Assembly (NCBI GenBank): GCA_963513935.1
Contig: OY740769.1
Span: 73,611,712-73,675,711 of the forward strand
Direction: 5' to 3'
Length of the DNA: 64,000 bases
Source of the DNA: Aphrophora alni
Lineage: Eukaryota; Arthropoda; Insecta; Hemiptera; Aphrophoridae
Shown: positions 49,844-64,000 of the stretch, piece after piece
Layout of the letters: each line of letters begins with the position of its first letter
Position numbering within the stretch: the stretch's first letter is position 1
The notes under the pieces: generated by a model
What the model was told of the DNA's origin: nothing
The model's database searches: none
What the model saw: only the letters and a program-made list of their open reading frames with translations
Program-made: the position numbers and the translations under genes

Positions 49844-50270
49844 GGAAATACTGTATTATTGTTAGTTATACGTACGTGTACTTTATTTATAGTATAGGCA
49901 TAGTACGAGTGTTTTATTTGTTTATATTAAGTGTGATTTCCTTTACCTTTACGGGCATTAATAGTAATTTTAATTAATTTAATAACAATTAATATAATTT
50001 AGTAAATAATGTTATTTTTTCTTCAATAATACAGTTTAATATTTGTGTAACTTTGTCTTGCCAAACATTTGAGGACTAATGTTATAACACAGTAAAGCAA
50101 GAGAATTATGTTATTTAGCTGATGATTTGGCTCTTCCTCTGTAAGGAAATGCTGTACAGTATTATTATTAGTTTTTAAGTTTAGGCATACGTACAATTTA
50201 TTTTACTTGTTTATACTAAGCTTGATTCCTTTGCCTTCATGGGGAACAATATTAATTTTAATTAAATGAT
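49819..50270 (+). repeat. Duplicated tail of the transposase gene
   Basis: The last codons and 3' flank (49819-49982, starting TGATGATTTGGCTATTCCTC) recur at 50120-50270 (TGATGATTTGGCTCTTCCTC), including TAAGGAAAT, the CTGTATTATT patch and the ATTCCTTTGCC-like patch. The two units are about 300 bp apart and diverged. Confidence 0.8.
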
Positions 50271-52625
50271 TTAATTTGGTTAATTATTTAATTATATTTA
50301 TTTATTTTATTTTAGTGTTTATAAATTGTACATATTTTCTGAAATAAAAATGTTTCGTCTGATATACGGAAGTTTTATTAATACAGTAAACCATTTATAA
50401 CTTCACTAATCACTCTGTGTTTGTCACAGATGACCGATTCCTTTGAAATTTGGTATCTAAATAATCAGAAAATTGCAATGTAACACGTGTTATCATTTGT
50501 TTTTCGGAATTTAAGGAAGGAGGAAAAGTTGCATATCGTTACTGGAGTCATTAGTTATGATTCACTGACCCCAGCCAGTGGCTACTTAACGCGGCCGAGT
50601 CGCACAATAGACACCAAGGGTAGGCGATTAGTGCGGTCGACTGGGTTTCCGCCTCAAGCTGACTTGAATTTTACTATAGTAAACTATATAATATTACTAT
50701 GGCAGATAATTTTAGAAAAGTAAAAATCACTTCCGTCAGTAAGAAAAGTGTCAGTGGACTTTGGACCCATGAAAAGGACCATCTGTAAGTTGTCTAAACC
50801 ATAAAGTTCTACTTGTTTACAATTATTTTACTTACAAACAACCCGCCGTGTAATAAATAACTTTCTCTGTAGACATATTTTTGAGTTCTAAGTCCAAGCT
50901 ATTGTAATTTATTCAGGTAACACACACCCACTTGAACCTGTTTAAACCCCAGTCCTCGCTTCCGCCTTCAGTTAATTCAATATTGTGTCTCATTTATGCA
51001 TCTCCACTATAGGAAATTAACATTCTTTTCATGATCGTAATTTGGAAATTTCCATCGAATATTTGAAAAGTACAGTAAATGAAAAAAAATAGAAGAAAGA
51101 TACCAAACACGACATAATTTGGTAAAAAAATCATACAATATAGGCGCAGCCTGTTTGTGTGCAGTAACAATCGAGTTGGTTTTTGGTAACGATATTAAAT
51201 TAAATTTTGTCAAAAATGTATACATAACAATAGTCGTAGTACGCCTAATGTTTAAGTTTTTTCTTATTTCTTAAGTGTATTGACAAATCAAACCTAGCAT
51301 CCCTTGTGCATTTACGACCTACCAGTAGCCGACCAAGCCCTTAGTCCCAACCTTTTGTTTGTTAATGGGGGGTAATAAACATGACAGAAATTGTGTGGTA
51401 AAGTTAACAGCACTTTGATTTTTTATACAAATTAATTGTATTTAGAGCTGTTAACGAATTATAAAGCCAGTTGTAGTTATTTTTTACGTTCCTAATAAGT
51501 AGGCCTATACTTAAAAGAGTTGATTTTATTATCAGTTTGTACGAATGTATTATTATTATTTTTGTTAACTTCTTTACTGTATTCCAATTAGACTAATAAA
51601 GTCAGAAGAGATAGTTACACGCAGTAAAAAAAAAACTTTAGTAACTAGGTTTGAACCTACGCAACTAAGTTGTAGGTCCATCTGTAACCTACCAGAATAG
51701 ACGAATAGGGTTAATCGTAAGTTTCTTAATGCTGAACATTTGATTTTTTTTAACCTTTTGGTTAGTCATATCTTCAAAGAATTAAAAATGGCAGCAAAAA
51801 TAAAAGTAAAGAACGACTTAACGTTTTTATGACCCATTTAAAAAAAATGTTTACTATGTTTTTAATGGGAAACCATAAAAATATTACGCTACCGTTTTCG
51901 CGTCTCGAGATCTGATTCAAATTACAGTATTTGTATAGGAATTTCTGTTTTAATTCTAACTTATAATTATTTTTATTTCTATGTTATATTTTTCTGTGTA
52001 AAACTTGAGCAGTAGCCTACTAATAATAAAAGTTACAAGGTATTAATTCATAGACAAAATGTATTTTACCTCAGTTACATTTTGAGAAGAATATGTTTAT
52101 TTAATTTGCATGTGTCCCGTTGAAAATATAACTTTTTTTGGTTGTAGTTTGAATAATATAATGTTCCTGGATGAGAGTGGGAAGTAACAAATCTAATTTA
52201 AATGTTCATACCGATAATTATAAAATGAAATAAATAAAATTGTATGTTCGAGTATCGCGGTGTCTTGATTCATAATTTTAAAATGCTCTAAAATGGTGGT
52301 GGTAAAACGAAACACAATAATTACAAAGAATTCACACAAACATTGTTAGTGAGTTTTTCAGGATTATTTCCATTTAACATTCCTTTGAAGCTTCCTTGTA
52401 TCAACCAGGCGTTTTTGTTATACATTATTAGTTTTGTTTCCGAAGTAATAATTTAAAACTTGACTTATCAAAAAGTTTGTAAATTTGTTAGTATACTGTT
52501 ATTTTCATTTACTACAATTTACTTTATAAATTACAATCTATTTAACAAATATGAAACATAATTTAATTTAATCAATCACTTAACGAATAACAACAAAAAT
52601 ATAAACATAATGACATGCAATAAAA
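50271..52625. other. No gene seen
   Basis: AT-rich apart from a GC-richer patch at 50560-50670 (ACGCGGCCGAGTCGCAC). The 78-codon frame at 50487-50723 has no domain. A 14-bp palindrome TTTACTATAGTAAA sits near 50671. A candidate SINE is listed at 51612. Confidence 0.4.
51612..51710 (-). repeat. Possible tRNA-derived SINE fragment
   Basis: On the minus strand the sequence has a hairpin GTAGGT...ACCTAC, then CAACTTAGTTG, then a box-B-like GGTTCAAACC, and ends in a run of about eleven T. The layout recalls a degenerate tRNA promoter, but box A is poor and no second copy is here. Confidence 0.25.
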
Positions 52626-53233
<608 letters not shown>

Positions 53234-53237
<4 letters not shown>

Positions 53238-56200
53238 AATGGTGCTAAATTACTTCTACGAATAGAATAGGGAAACATTTCATATCCCCGGGTGTCCGAG
53301 TTCCTATGAGGTACATCGCTGAAATAATAATTTAGAGGTTTTAGACTATAGCCTATTTAAAAGTTCAATAAATTGGATAGTTTCCAGAAATGGCGTGTGT
53401 TGGTTGAGGAAATGTCAGCTGTTTTCCTGATTCCAAGGTTATCGGCTAGTTAATTGTCAATACAAAAGACATAATACAACCTAAAATGCTAATTAAGCTA
53501 CACTGTGTAATCCTATTACAGTATTTAATTTTAATGAATGGAGTTAACGATTTCCTTGCTAAATATGATGTAAGCCTATACAGTTTAGTTAGATCACAAA
53601 ATTTGTTAGGACAGAATAATTAACACATACGCATGTCTTACGTTGCGGAAAGTATTTTATCAAGGAAGAGTTTAAATTTCCAATATTCTAAAAAAAGTAA
53701 TTTGATGCAAACATTTTGGAGTCGTTTTTCCCAATGAACTGTCGCTAATCTTATGCACCTTTAAAATGTAATTCAAATCAAGCTAAACTTGTCCTATAAC
53801 CTGTCAATTAAATTTGTCCTATAATTCTTATGACGGCACTGTTATAAAAACATGTAAACAGATAATTAGCTATATGCACGCATACTGGCATCAGATACTA
53901 GCACAATTTCTCAATCCCTAAGTTAGGTTAGGTTGTATTCTATTTATTGTCTTAATTAATTAGGTAGGCCTCTATAAAGCTAGACTGCAGTACACATTTG
54001 TATTGTCGAAATTCAATATAGTCACCTCACTCACAGTAGACAATATAAACACAACAAACCAGTAAATAACACAAAAACAATTTACATAACATTTTTTTCA
54101 ACTCCAAGTAGGCCTACTCTTTAACCGAGTAAAACACATGTTACCTAAGAAACTCTGCAAACCTTTCTTGAACTAAACATCAGATTTTCCCTTTTTCAAA
54201 TATTGTGGCAGTTTAATATATAACTTCAAGCCAGAGTAGTTCACATAGTTTTAGTTTATGAATTGGGTACTGAACTATCTATCTTCTTCCGCATTGAGTA
54301 GGCTACCCATTTTAGTGAAAATGTAAATACTAGGTTAAAATTACATTTTCCCAATCATTGGAAACTTCTTTGAAGCCAAGATAAGTCATATTCAGTCCAT
54401 TCATTGATAGTAATATAGTATAGCGTAACTATTTTATCATATTATAAAGATTTTAAGATTTGTAGACGTTTAACGAAAAAATTTCAAATTACGGTATTTT
54501 GTTTTTAGTGACTCCCGGCGATTTTCAACCTTTACAAACACAATTAAACCATTTTCGAAATTATGTTTTGTGTTGTTTCATTTATGTAACATATTATTCA
54601 AAAATAGGGTGCACTTTAACGTTTTCACATATAGGCCTAGATTATTTTGAATAATAATTGACAGGGCTCAAGTATGTATAATAGTAAAATAAATCAAATA
54701 AAAAATATGTATTTAAATTCAGCTCTTTAAAAACATAAACAATTTGACTTTTGTTAAAAATACCCTTTTAAAAGACTGAGGTAATCAGAAGTTTGGTTAA
54801 TATGGACAATTTTCCAAATACATTAACCAGCCCTTAAAAATTACTACAAGTTTACATTTTGTTGGTCTAGTTAATTAGTAACTTTTTTTTAAATCTTCCG
54901 GCCTTGATGTTCTTGCAAATAATATCAGTTTTAAGGATCCCTGAATCATATAAATAATAAGTTTTTATTTATTTATTAGGACTACGATACTTGAGTTGAA
55001 ACAAAGTTGAGCTGATTTGAGCAACTGTGTTAATGTGACACTGGTCATGATTTCGTAATAACTGTTTTTCTTTTATATATAATTAAATAAGGCCAAAACT
55101 ATTAATTGCGATTTTATATCTAGCTGAACCAACTTGTTTCAGTTTTGAAAATTGTATACGTTTTTTCAATATGATGTGTTAATTGACTCAAAATTTTAAT
55201 ATCTTTATTTACGAGTATATAGCAATTTCAGGAAATTTATAATATATTTATTTGTTATGTATATTGTATCACATATCAACCGAATAAAGTCCGATGTGGA
55301 CAAACGAGGTGTGCGAGATTGAACAAACATTTACTATCTGTATTGTAAATAATTTGATGTTAGACTTTGGAAATGTCACACAGCTATTGCGTTAACGCCT
55401 CTACATTTTTCGAACACAATAAAACAAAATCATGTCAAAATATGTGATTAATATATCACTAAAACTTGTGATCACTAGTATCCACGTTATTTGTCTAGTC
55501 AATGTCTCAGGCGAGTTTGATAATCACATAAATCCCATAAGTAAACTTCAAGGTAGCAATAGTTGGCCAACTATCAAGATAGGAATGCCAGTTTGTTATT
55601 TGATCATGACTGACAGCAAAACCACTGCATTTTGCTGTTACTCAATTCATAAGACTAGTTGACAATTCACACATTTAAATTCTCAACTATTAAAAACAAT
55701 AGGCCCTTTATATCTGACCAACAACGTGTACATATTGTTTTTCTCTTCCACTTTATGCAAATGTTAAAATAACTCCTGGTTTTCTGTCAATCTGAATCGA
55801 GGATAAATGAACTAACATGTAGCCTATCCGATCTTATGTTCTAGATATTGTTTATAAAACAACATATCCCTAATTTTTCTGTGGCATCAGAAATAAAATT
55901 GATGTCATTATTTAAAAATAATTCAGATTTTGTATGGATAGGAGACACAGACTTACCTTGGAAAGTGGTCCTTGTTATTACCTAATAGTACACAAATAAA
56001 AAACACACGCAAAAACTCTAAAGTTCTAAAATATTCCGTAAACACTGTTCACTTTCTCTCAGTAGAGAATATAAAAAGAAGACTGAATTGTTTTAATCTA
56101 GGATGGATCTGTTTTTCCAAGTAAGCCTGTGTCACCTCTAAATACGAAATCTAAACTAATAGGTTATGTGACCTCTTAAACTCTAACCTAAAACCAAACA

Positions 56201-58474
56201 AAAAACTATTTAAATAGTTCGATAGCCATAACTTTAATTTCGACACCTATTTCGAGACGAGGGGAAAACCTAACTTTATTGAGTTTTTTAACTATAATTA
56301 TTATCACGTTTACTAACTTCCAGAACCAGGCGGAACGATGAAAGCACGGACCGGAAATCTTCAGGCCTCAGAAAATATATCACCACAACCACAAGCACTG
56401 TCATTTAGATAAAAAAACTAAACAAAATGGCAATATAAAAGTGGAATATCTGCTCAAACATTCAATTTAGGATATTTGTTTTACATGATATAACACGTTT
56501 TGTTTGGATCCTACACTTGAGTAAAATGTGATCAAAATTGATATCTGAAACGCGTCAACAAGAGTTAGATTAACGAAGCTGGGAAATCCGGAATAATGTA
56601 CTCATTTTATAAATGATTAAATTTTATTTATAATTAGATATCTATGGAATTTCTTTTTTTAATTTCTGAAGAATCTTGATTATACTGGAATAAAACATTT
56701 TAATATAGAAATTCCAATTTAGAATATTTCAAATGTAATAAAATTATAACACAAGACAAGAGCTAATTCTTTTTAGTTTTCCTGGTAATTGACCTAGTTA
56801 TGCGGTCGTTTCTACTGATGGATTTTCCCCAACATAAATTGTTTCTTAGAATTTAATTCCAGTTCTTCTCAGAAGACATTTGTTCATCCATGACCTTCGT
56901 GCATTCAATTAATACAAGACCTCTAGCATTTCTTTTAAAAAACATACCGGTAATTAAACTGTTTATGATGGTGCGTGTAAAACACCTGGGTTGGCAAATT
57001 GCCCAGATTGGAAAGCATTGTCCATGACACGTAACAGCTGATGCTGATTGTCCTTGTTGTGTTTAAATACACACCTGCTAAATTACACTGCAGGTAAACA
57101 GATTCCCTTTCACTCACGTGTGGTCTGTTAGCTATGTTTATGATATAATCGATGCCAATCTTGTTAGAAGACAAGAAGGCCTACAGCTTGGCAAAATAAA
57201 TAACATTGCTGCACGCAATAATTTGACTTTGAGCGATGTAGAATATTCTGTGGATGTGGTATGTAAACATTTACACAATTTTGTTATGTAAGACATATTT
57301 TGTTATAATTAATTATTTGTTTAATAACACATGAATATTAATATAAAATTATATTTCATTTACTTATTTTCAAGAGCGATTACTAGAACCCACAGAAAAG
57401 AAATTGTTGCTCGTATCTTAGCTAAAAATCGTTTGCTCCATCCAAACTTAACTTTGCGCCAAACTAAACTTAAAAGTTTAAACTAAATTCAAGTTAAACT
57501 CCCATGCACGGTGGTTTAAAATGAAGCATTTACTGGGATTAAATGTTTAAAAAAAATAGATTTATACCTATAACAAAAAATATCGAGTTTTATTAGTATT
57601 AGGGAATAGGGGCCTATATATGAAGGTTATTACATTTCAAAATATTTTGAAATTAGAGGTTATTTTGAATAACATAACATGTAGGCCGTTAGTGTGAAGT
57701 TATTATTTTTTAAATTCAAATGTGGCAAAAGAGTGTACCTATTACTCGCAAATTGGAACAATTTTGAAAATTGATGGTCGTAATAAATTGTATACGTTTT
57801 CGTAAAGATTCTAAAACTTTAGCGGCCTTGAACAAATTTGTGTGTCCTAGACAATTATCACGAACTTGCTTTTTTATACCGACATTTCAGTTAGCCTTTT
57901 GGGTTAAAAAAAAAAAATTTCTACAACAAGAGGTATACAAAAGTTTGACTCATTTTACATGTACTTTTAAAGAAAAAAAAACATAGATAGAGTGAAACGA
58001 AATGTTTCCCTGACACATGTTCTATGGATGTTCGTTTATTTAGACAACCTGAGTATATCTTCTAATTATTATAACTTCCTTTTTTGTAAAGAAATAGGCT
58101 ACTGTAATTATATTATTATGAATACAATTTAGCTCTTACAAAAATCACGTAATGGTTCATAAACAACTAACCGTAACTTCAAGCTCAAACTTTAATCACT
58201 CAAAACTCATAGCCTAAATGTACTCTGAATTTTCAAGCTGTTCAAGTTAGTTTAACCTAACTAGTTTTCAAAATGTGTTGTACAACCTAAAGTTGGTTTA
58301 AAGTTAAATAACAAATTTCCAAGATTATATTTCTCATCATGCTCAGTTTTTAAAGAAGGTTATAAGTAGTTATATTTATAAGCTCAATTGGGCAGGTTAC
58401 ACGTTCTTCCGAATTCACAGTTTGGTTTGCCTGTCGAGTGTTAGACACGACAAACCTGGCTTGATTGATTCTCA
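53234..58474. other. No gene seen; about 5.2 kb AT-rich
   Basis: Only short unsupported frames (for example 55432-55662, 56935-57174 and 57771-57986), none with a known domain or splice context. Contains TTAGGTTAGG near 53930 and several TAGGCCTA words. Confidence 0.45.
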
Positions 58475-58495
58475 CCCCCCCCCCCCACACACACA
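58475..58495. repeat. C12 run followed by (AC)n
   Basis: Twelve C then ACACACACA. Confidence 0.9.
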
Positions 58496-58884
58496 ATACG
58501 TGTTAGCCAGACTCGTTGGCCAAACTTGGACAAACATCTACCAGGTCAAACCTGTTTCGCACTTTTTATAATACTTTTTCGTCATACTGCTTCAAAAACA
58601 GCTGTTTTCAATACATGCATTGAGATGCTAAAGTTGTTCTTTTTAGTCCTAGGACCCTAAAAACATCAGCTGAGGTCGAGGTAATCAGCTGTTACTTCGT
58701 TTATACGAATTAATTAACGATTGTAAAGAATCTATAAAAACAACCGATACTTTCGATTGTAAATAACCGTTAAAACAGTTGTTATCATCGATTTGAAGGT
58801 AAATCGGTTATAACATTTGAGTTTTTGTGAAATTGTTTTTTTTTAAATATTATTTTCAGTATACCGAAAAATATAGTTCATCAC

Positions 58885-59107
58885 TTGCACCAAAAGAAGC
58901 TTTTCGATCCTCCCTAATTTTTCGCGGAGCTTGTATTGAAAAGCTTCACTTTTGGTCCTAGTGATACTATTTGGCGAGAAAGAATTGTTGGCTGGATGTT
59001 GGAAATCATTTGTGTTAACGTTACAGCAGTGATGGTGGTAGTTTTTGGCGAAGCTGGTGTCTGCCGAAAGAGAAGGGTGTGTATAAACTGGTTGTAAATG
59101 TTGATAT
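58885..59107 (-). CDS. Weak candidate host exon, unknown product
   Basis: On the minus strand a pyrimidine-rich acceptor (CTCTTTGATTTGCTTAG) is followed by 223 bp of open frame and a donor-like CAA|GTGATG. The frame encodes about 74 residues, first Tyr/His/Asn/Ser-rich, then ending in a Lys/Arg/Leu helix-like stretch (YKLREKLGRIEKLLLVQ). Codon positions are GC-richer than the flanks. I recognise no family, and no neighbouring exon is visible. A second frame overlaps it, so chance openness cannot be excluded. Confidence 0.25.
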
Positions 59108-59872
59108 CTAAGCAAATCAAAGAGAATGGACTAAAAAATATTTATGAAAGTCACTGTTATTATACATTTTTATATAAATTCCCTATTGGATTCAAGATAA
59201 TGTCTGAATTCTAAAAGATCTTCCAGAGGAGGCTTTGTGGCTTTGTGATTATTGTGGTAGTTCATAGTTCATTGGCTTCAAATATTTAATTGGCTTTCCA
59301 CTTCAATACTGCTGTGTCAACTCAGCGGAAGTTATAACCTTACATTACTGTTTTTGTTATGAAGCGAGTTTCAGCATGCCAAATCTGCCAACTTGTGAAT
59401 GGTGGTTTTCAAACTCGATGGATAATGATTTGTTAATTTGGTTTTGATGGCACTCTGTAACATGAATCAATATATTCTAGCTTAAAAAGTATTTCTTCAG
59501 TACAGTAAAAATATAAAGTGTAATTAAAATCAATGGGAAGTTACATTAAAATACTTCCATTTAATAAAATCCCAAGGTCTTCGAAGAATCACTTTCTTAA
59601 GGAGAGGAAGTGAAAGGGTTAAAAAATCTTGATTATCTCTTAAAGTGTAGCTATCGTTAAATTTTCTACATTTTTGTTTCGATTCGATTAAACAGGGTTA
59701 TGAGTTTTAAAAAGTGGCGCTGAAATCCCCCCCCTCCTCCCATGTCACGCACACGGTTTTTATATGCTTTAATTGTTAATAACTCAAGAACCATTCGTAG
59801 TGTTAAAATTTTTAAAATACGTATAGGCTACAGATAACTTAAGTGTAACTGATAATTTAAGTGCATCATAAA
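59108..59872. other. No gene seen
   Basis: AT-rich flank. Contains a C-rich patch near 59728 (CCCCCCCTCCTCCC). Confidence 0.4.
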
Positions 59873-60255
59873 AATTCTAGCTATAGCGATTTCTTATGTA
59901 TAAAAAAATCTAGCAAGAGTTTTCTAATCTAAAAAAATCTAATCGTAACAATTTACAAGATAAAAATTCTAGTTATAACTATTTTTAACATAAAAATCTT
60001 GATTTAGCAATTTATAACTTAAAACTTTTAGCTATATCTATTTCTAACATACAAATTCTAGCTATAGCGATTTCTAACATAAATATTCTTGCGAGAGATT
60101 TCTAATCTAAAAAAATCTAATCGTAACAATTTAAAAGATTTAAAATTCTAGTTATAACTATTTTTAACATAAAAATCTTGCTTTAGCGATTTCTAACATA
60201 ACATTTTTAGCTATATCTATTTTTAACATACAAATTATTGCTATATCGTTTTCCA
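59873..60255. repeat. Minisatellite, about 30-bp monomers in a 178-bp unit
   Basis: Monomers resemble AATTCTAGCTATAGCGATTT followed by CTAACATA. A longer period is visible: TCTAATCTAAAAAAATCTAA begins at 59923 and again at 60101, 178 bp apart, so six or so monomers make one higher-order unit, present about twice. Confidence 0.9.
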
Positions 60256-63200
60256 CATGGAAACTCCAACAACCGTGCCTATGAAATTTCCACCAAACCT
60301 ATCCATATAAATAAATTGGCACCATTTTGACACACTTTATATTTACTATCAAGACGACAAATCTGCTCAGCCAAGTGCAAATAAAACTGAAAGGTGCCAG
60401 AACAAGTGTATGTTATGTTGAAATTAGTTTTTGAGGTCCCTGGTTTTTACATACTTTTTAAAGATTCACAGTGGAGCAGTTGTATAAGGAGCATAAAGTT
60501 AAAATTATATAAAGTTTACAAAAAAAAAGTGCAAAAAAATTTCTATCGTATCGAAGGTCGTAATGGCTTACTTTCATTTAAAGAATTCGCTAACAACAGT
60601 TAAAAAAGTTGCCCGATAAAAGCAACTTGGGTAAAAATAAATGTCACAAGATAGCTATGAAAGGTGTAAGTTTAATTGTATTTTTGTCAAATTTGGCACC
60701 TAAGATAGGTTTCATTGTTCTTTGAGTATGAGTGATACTACAAAAATAATGGTACGGAAATTTTAAACTTTTAGAATGGGGTTTCGTTAGTATTTATTTA
60801 TCTATTCTACTTGAAACTATATAAATATTCATTTTGTACTTTAATATATTAATTATACTGTAGCTTATTGTATACTAAATTTAAAAAAGGTAGGCAAATA
60901 ACTGAATAAAAAAAAGAGAAGAAATTCGTGTCATATCACATCAGCTGTGTTGAGTATTGTTTATGTTGGTTTGGTTTGTAGATGTGGCATTTGTTAACGC
61001 TTTTTAAAGTTTGTAACATTTAAACAAAATATGTTATTTTTAAAATCTAATGATTTCCGGACAACTCGAACACCTCAACCAATTTGGAAGCCGTTTACAA
61101 TAATCTCATCCTTCATTGCTCTAGCTGAACAAGTTATTTACTGACTAGGAAACTTAATTTATGAATTTTTTGTTTAAATCCTTAAAAATATTTAAAAATC
61201 GTGACAATTTTATCGCATATATTAAATTATGAAATATTAAAATAACACTGACATAATATATTTTTCGGGCAATTTAAAAAAAGAAAGTGCAAAATATTTG
61301 TTTAGAAGATATAGATATAGTGAGTTTTATCAATAAAACAAATTTCTGAATGTTCCCCCAATGCATTATGGGAGAAAGGTATAAATAAAATTGTGTGTTT
61401 AGCCTTTTTATAAGACTGTTTAATGATTAAAAGAAAATATAACAATAGCGAATCAGACGTCTTGGTGTACAAGGTAGAGATTAAAAAGAACTGTTTGAAA
61501 ATCAATTCAGCTGTTTGGGTTATGGAATCGATACATCTGGACGTGTGGACGTTTAGATATTCTCAGAATATCTTATGGATTTGGTCTATTAAAAGTCTGA
61601 AACGAATAGTTATTATTATCATTAAATATTAATATTGTATATACATTTTTAAAAGGGGGAACACATTATTGTTAGCATTTTGCTATAACAATGACACATA
61701 TCCAAAATTCAGAAATGGAAAATTTAAGATTAAAAAAAACAAAATTTTTTAAATGATTATTAGCAATATGAACGAAGATTTAACTTAGGCATTTCCTCAT
61801 TTAAAAAATGCCTATTTGAAAATATAGCCACATTTTAGCTAATAATAGAATTACACTCCAGTCTTGGATGCATGAGCAGTGTTAAGTTTATCTAAATACA
61901 TTACTTCACATATTATAATATTGTAATTGAATATGTACCAAGACAAATAATAACGACACAGGAAGTGAAAACCAGTAATTGTCTCTCTTGTTAAAATTCA
62001 TAAATATATAAAAGTATCTGCTTTTCACGGCTATCGATCGACGAAACTAGAGCCTATCTACTAAAGTATGCACACATCAAATAGCCCTCAACCATTGAGA
62101 AAGAAAGGCTAACACATGAAGATAAAAGTCTGAAAACAAAGAGTAAAATAATATGGCTTTTAAAATGTATCGTTTCTCTTACAGACGTGATTTATTTTCA
62201 ATTGAACTGTTACTTTAAAATTTAAAAATGCAATAGCATGAAAAACACATTTCTAAGGTTATAAGAATAAAAGGTACAAAACAAATCTAGCCGTTCAAAA
62301 CCTTCTTAAGTGAATTTTCATTATTTTGGCTAATTTCTCTACTTTGAGCTAACACTTCCTAAAAAGGAAAGGCGTAGGACTTTATAAATCGATAAACTAA
62401 CCCTGCCAAATGAGATATAACCCATAAACTTTACAATTTACGAGACCGTTATGGACAACTTTGTTCTAAGTTAAATTTATAAATAACTTGATATGTTGAT
62501 AAAGCAAAAGTAAGTTGAGAGAATTTGCTCGGTTTTTGGAGATAAAAACAATTATGTCGTAGTTGTATAGAATATTCAAACTGAACTTCAGTCATATAAC
62601 TTGATGTGACAGTTATTTTTATATGTTTTTTACAAACTTTTAACTTAGTAACAAGTATTATTTGTTTCTTGAATTCTTTGTATTTACAATTCATGTTTAT
62701 AATATGTCAGTTAAAAAGTATAACTTGATCATTTGTATTGCAGAAAGTTGAGATTGACGTCATTAGAAGCAGAATTACGTATTGAAAATATTGACATTTA
62801 TAGGTAAATTATTGTTAAACTATGAAAACACAGAGAAACGTGGACTTTTCGTTCCCATACATATTATCGCGGATACTGGATGTAAAGCTCTAATGAATGT
62901 ATGACTTGATCCATTTAAAACAATGGATATTTTCAAAAGGAACATAATGAAGGTATGGATTGCATTGACCAATACATTGGTGTTGTTAGTTAGGTTAGGT
63001 TAATGAACATCGGCAAGATAATCTTAGAAACACTGGGTGTACGAAATTTAAATAAAATCTGACAAAACTTCTTCATAACCACAATAAACATATTCTAATG
63101 GTCAGACCGGGCACACAATTCACACCTTCGCATCGGTTAAGGAGTGCTGGAAATTTCTTGAATGCACATTAACATTCTGATGTGAAAGGAAGCGTATTAC

Positions 63201-64000
63201 CAAAACATTGTTCTCATGTATATATTTAGGATTCAAGTAATTTAGTTGATTCTCCAAATCGGACACTTTTAGCCGATTAGCTGATTCAGTAACATAATAA
63301 ATGTTCAAATTCCTTAACACATTTGGTTAAGGATTTAAAATTTTAGTTTTAGTTTTGATGGGTGAAGTCCACAATGACAATGTTTGATAGATTGTTACTA
63401 CATACAAAATTTAAATCTGTATAATTTAATCTAATTTAGTCATTGACTGAAGTAAAGCTGAAGCAGATTTAGTTAAATTATATAAAGCAATTATATGGAA
63501 AAGCTGGACGAACGTGTTTTTATGTTTAGTTTTTATACGTAGGCTAATAGATAATAATACTTATTAAGAGTGTCCCAAGAATACTAATTTGTTGTATCAC
63601 ATTTTAATGACTGTGCAATCTGTTATACAACGTTACAAAACCTATTCATATTTTGTATTCTGCTTTCTATTTAATACTGACCAAGCTAAAAAAAAAGAAG
63701 AAAAAAGATGAACCAAATAATGGCTTGCTTTTCCAATTATTTTGCATCATGTATAGGCTAAACCAAATTTCATCACTTGTCAATCAAAAACAACCAAATT
63801 TATGTTTGTTTTCGAAAACTGATCTAGTGCCATTTTAACTTATTCAACAAACTAATACAACAATCTAATGTAACCCTTCTAATAAAATTTGCCAATAATA
63901 ATTTTAAAAATACATAAGCTATGAGCAGACATTAAAGTACTACGAATATCCATCTACCTAAACAGATTTTCGAACTTTTCACTGTTGTTCTCAGTCGAAT
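60256..64000. other. No gene seen
   Basis: AT-rich, with short frames at 60394-60603, 61423-61632, 62449-62694 and others, none resembling a known protein. A TTAGGTTAGG occurs near 62989. Confidence 0.45.

Overview
This is a 64-kb, strongly AT-rich stretch of eukaryotic nuclear DNA, almost certainly from an insect. The evidence is a short (CCTAA)5 run, which is the arthropod telomere motif; an SLC16-type transporter exon with GT/AG borders; insect-style Tc1/mariner and Penelope-like transposon debris; and a Ty3/Gypsy LTR retrotransposon. A hemipteran is my guess only. No complete host gene lies in the window. It reads as intergenic or intronic DNA shaped by mobile elements, satellites and microsatellites.

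Layout. 1-338: deletion derivative of a mariner-type transposon with terminal inverted repeats. 2030-2230 (minus): one exon of a monocarboxylate-transporter-like gene. 4.6-5.2 kb: possible solo LTR or promoter. 6.5-6.74 kb: GC-richer foldback. 8.09-9.73 kb: two adjoining satellites, one an 88-bp higher-order repeat made of four 22-bp monomers, the other with a 55-bp unit. 9.80-10.01 kb: long (TC)n. 12,991-22,656 plus 32,142-32,349 matches 32,550-42,310 nearly base for base. The two are separated by a run of exactly 200 Ns, and this looks like two haplotypes of one locus laid end to end by the assembly.

Inside the first haplotype, at 22,657-32,141 on the minus strand, is a young Ty3/Gypsy element of 9,485 bp. 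Its two LTRs are 1,278 bp each and I see no difference between them. It has a 4-bp target duplication (GTAT), and the second haplotype preserves the empty site at 42,109-42,112. Gag and pol share one frame and are divided by a single TGA. Two further breaks in pol sit in A homopolymers. The LTR carries two extra copies of an LTR-end/primer-binding-site junction.

42.5-43.1 kb: telomere-like repeat, a (GA)n tract and a perfect 26-bp palindrome. 44.5-48.35 kb: array of AT-rich foldback units interrupted by a decayed Penelope-like element (YVDD reverse transcriptase remnant and GIY-YIG endonuclease). 48,340-48,949: palindromic foldback element with (TA)n at its centre. 49,067-49,843: Tc1/mariner-superfamily transposase, N-terminally truncated, with D83E spacing and a duplicated tail. 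52.6-53.25 kb: degenerate minisatellite and a long (GA)n. 58.9-59.1 kb (minus): a weak candidate host exon. 59.87-60.26 kb: minisatellite with about 30-bp monomers in a 178-bp higher-order unit. The remainder has no gene I can support.
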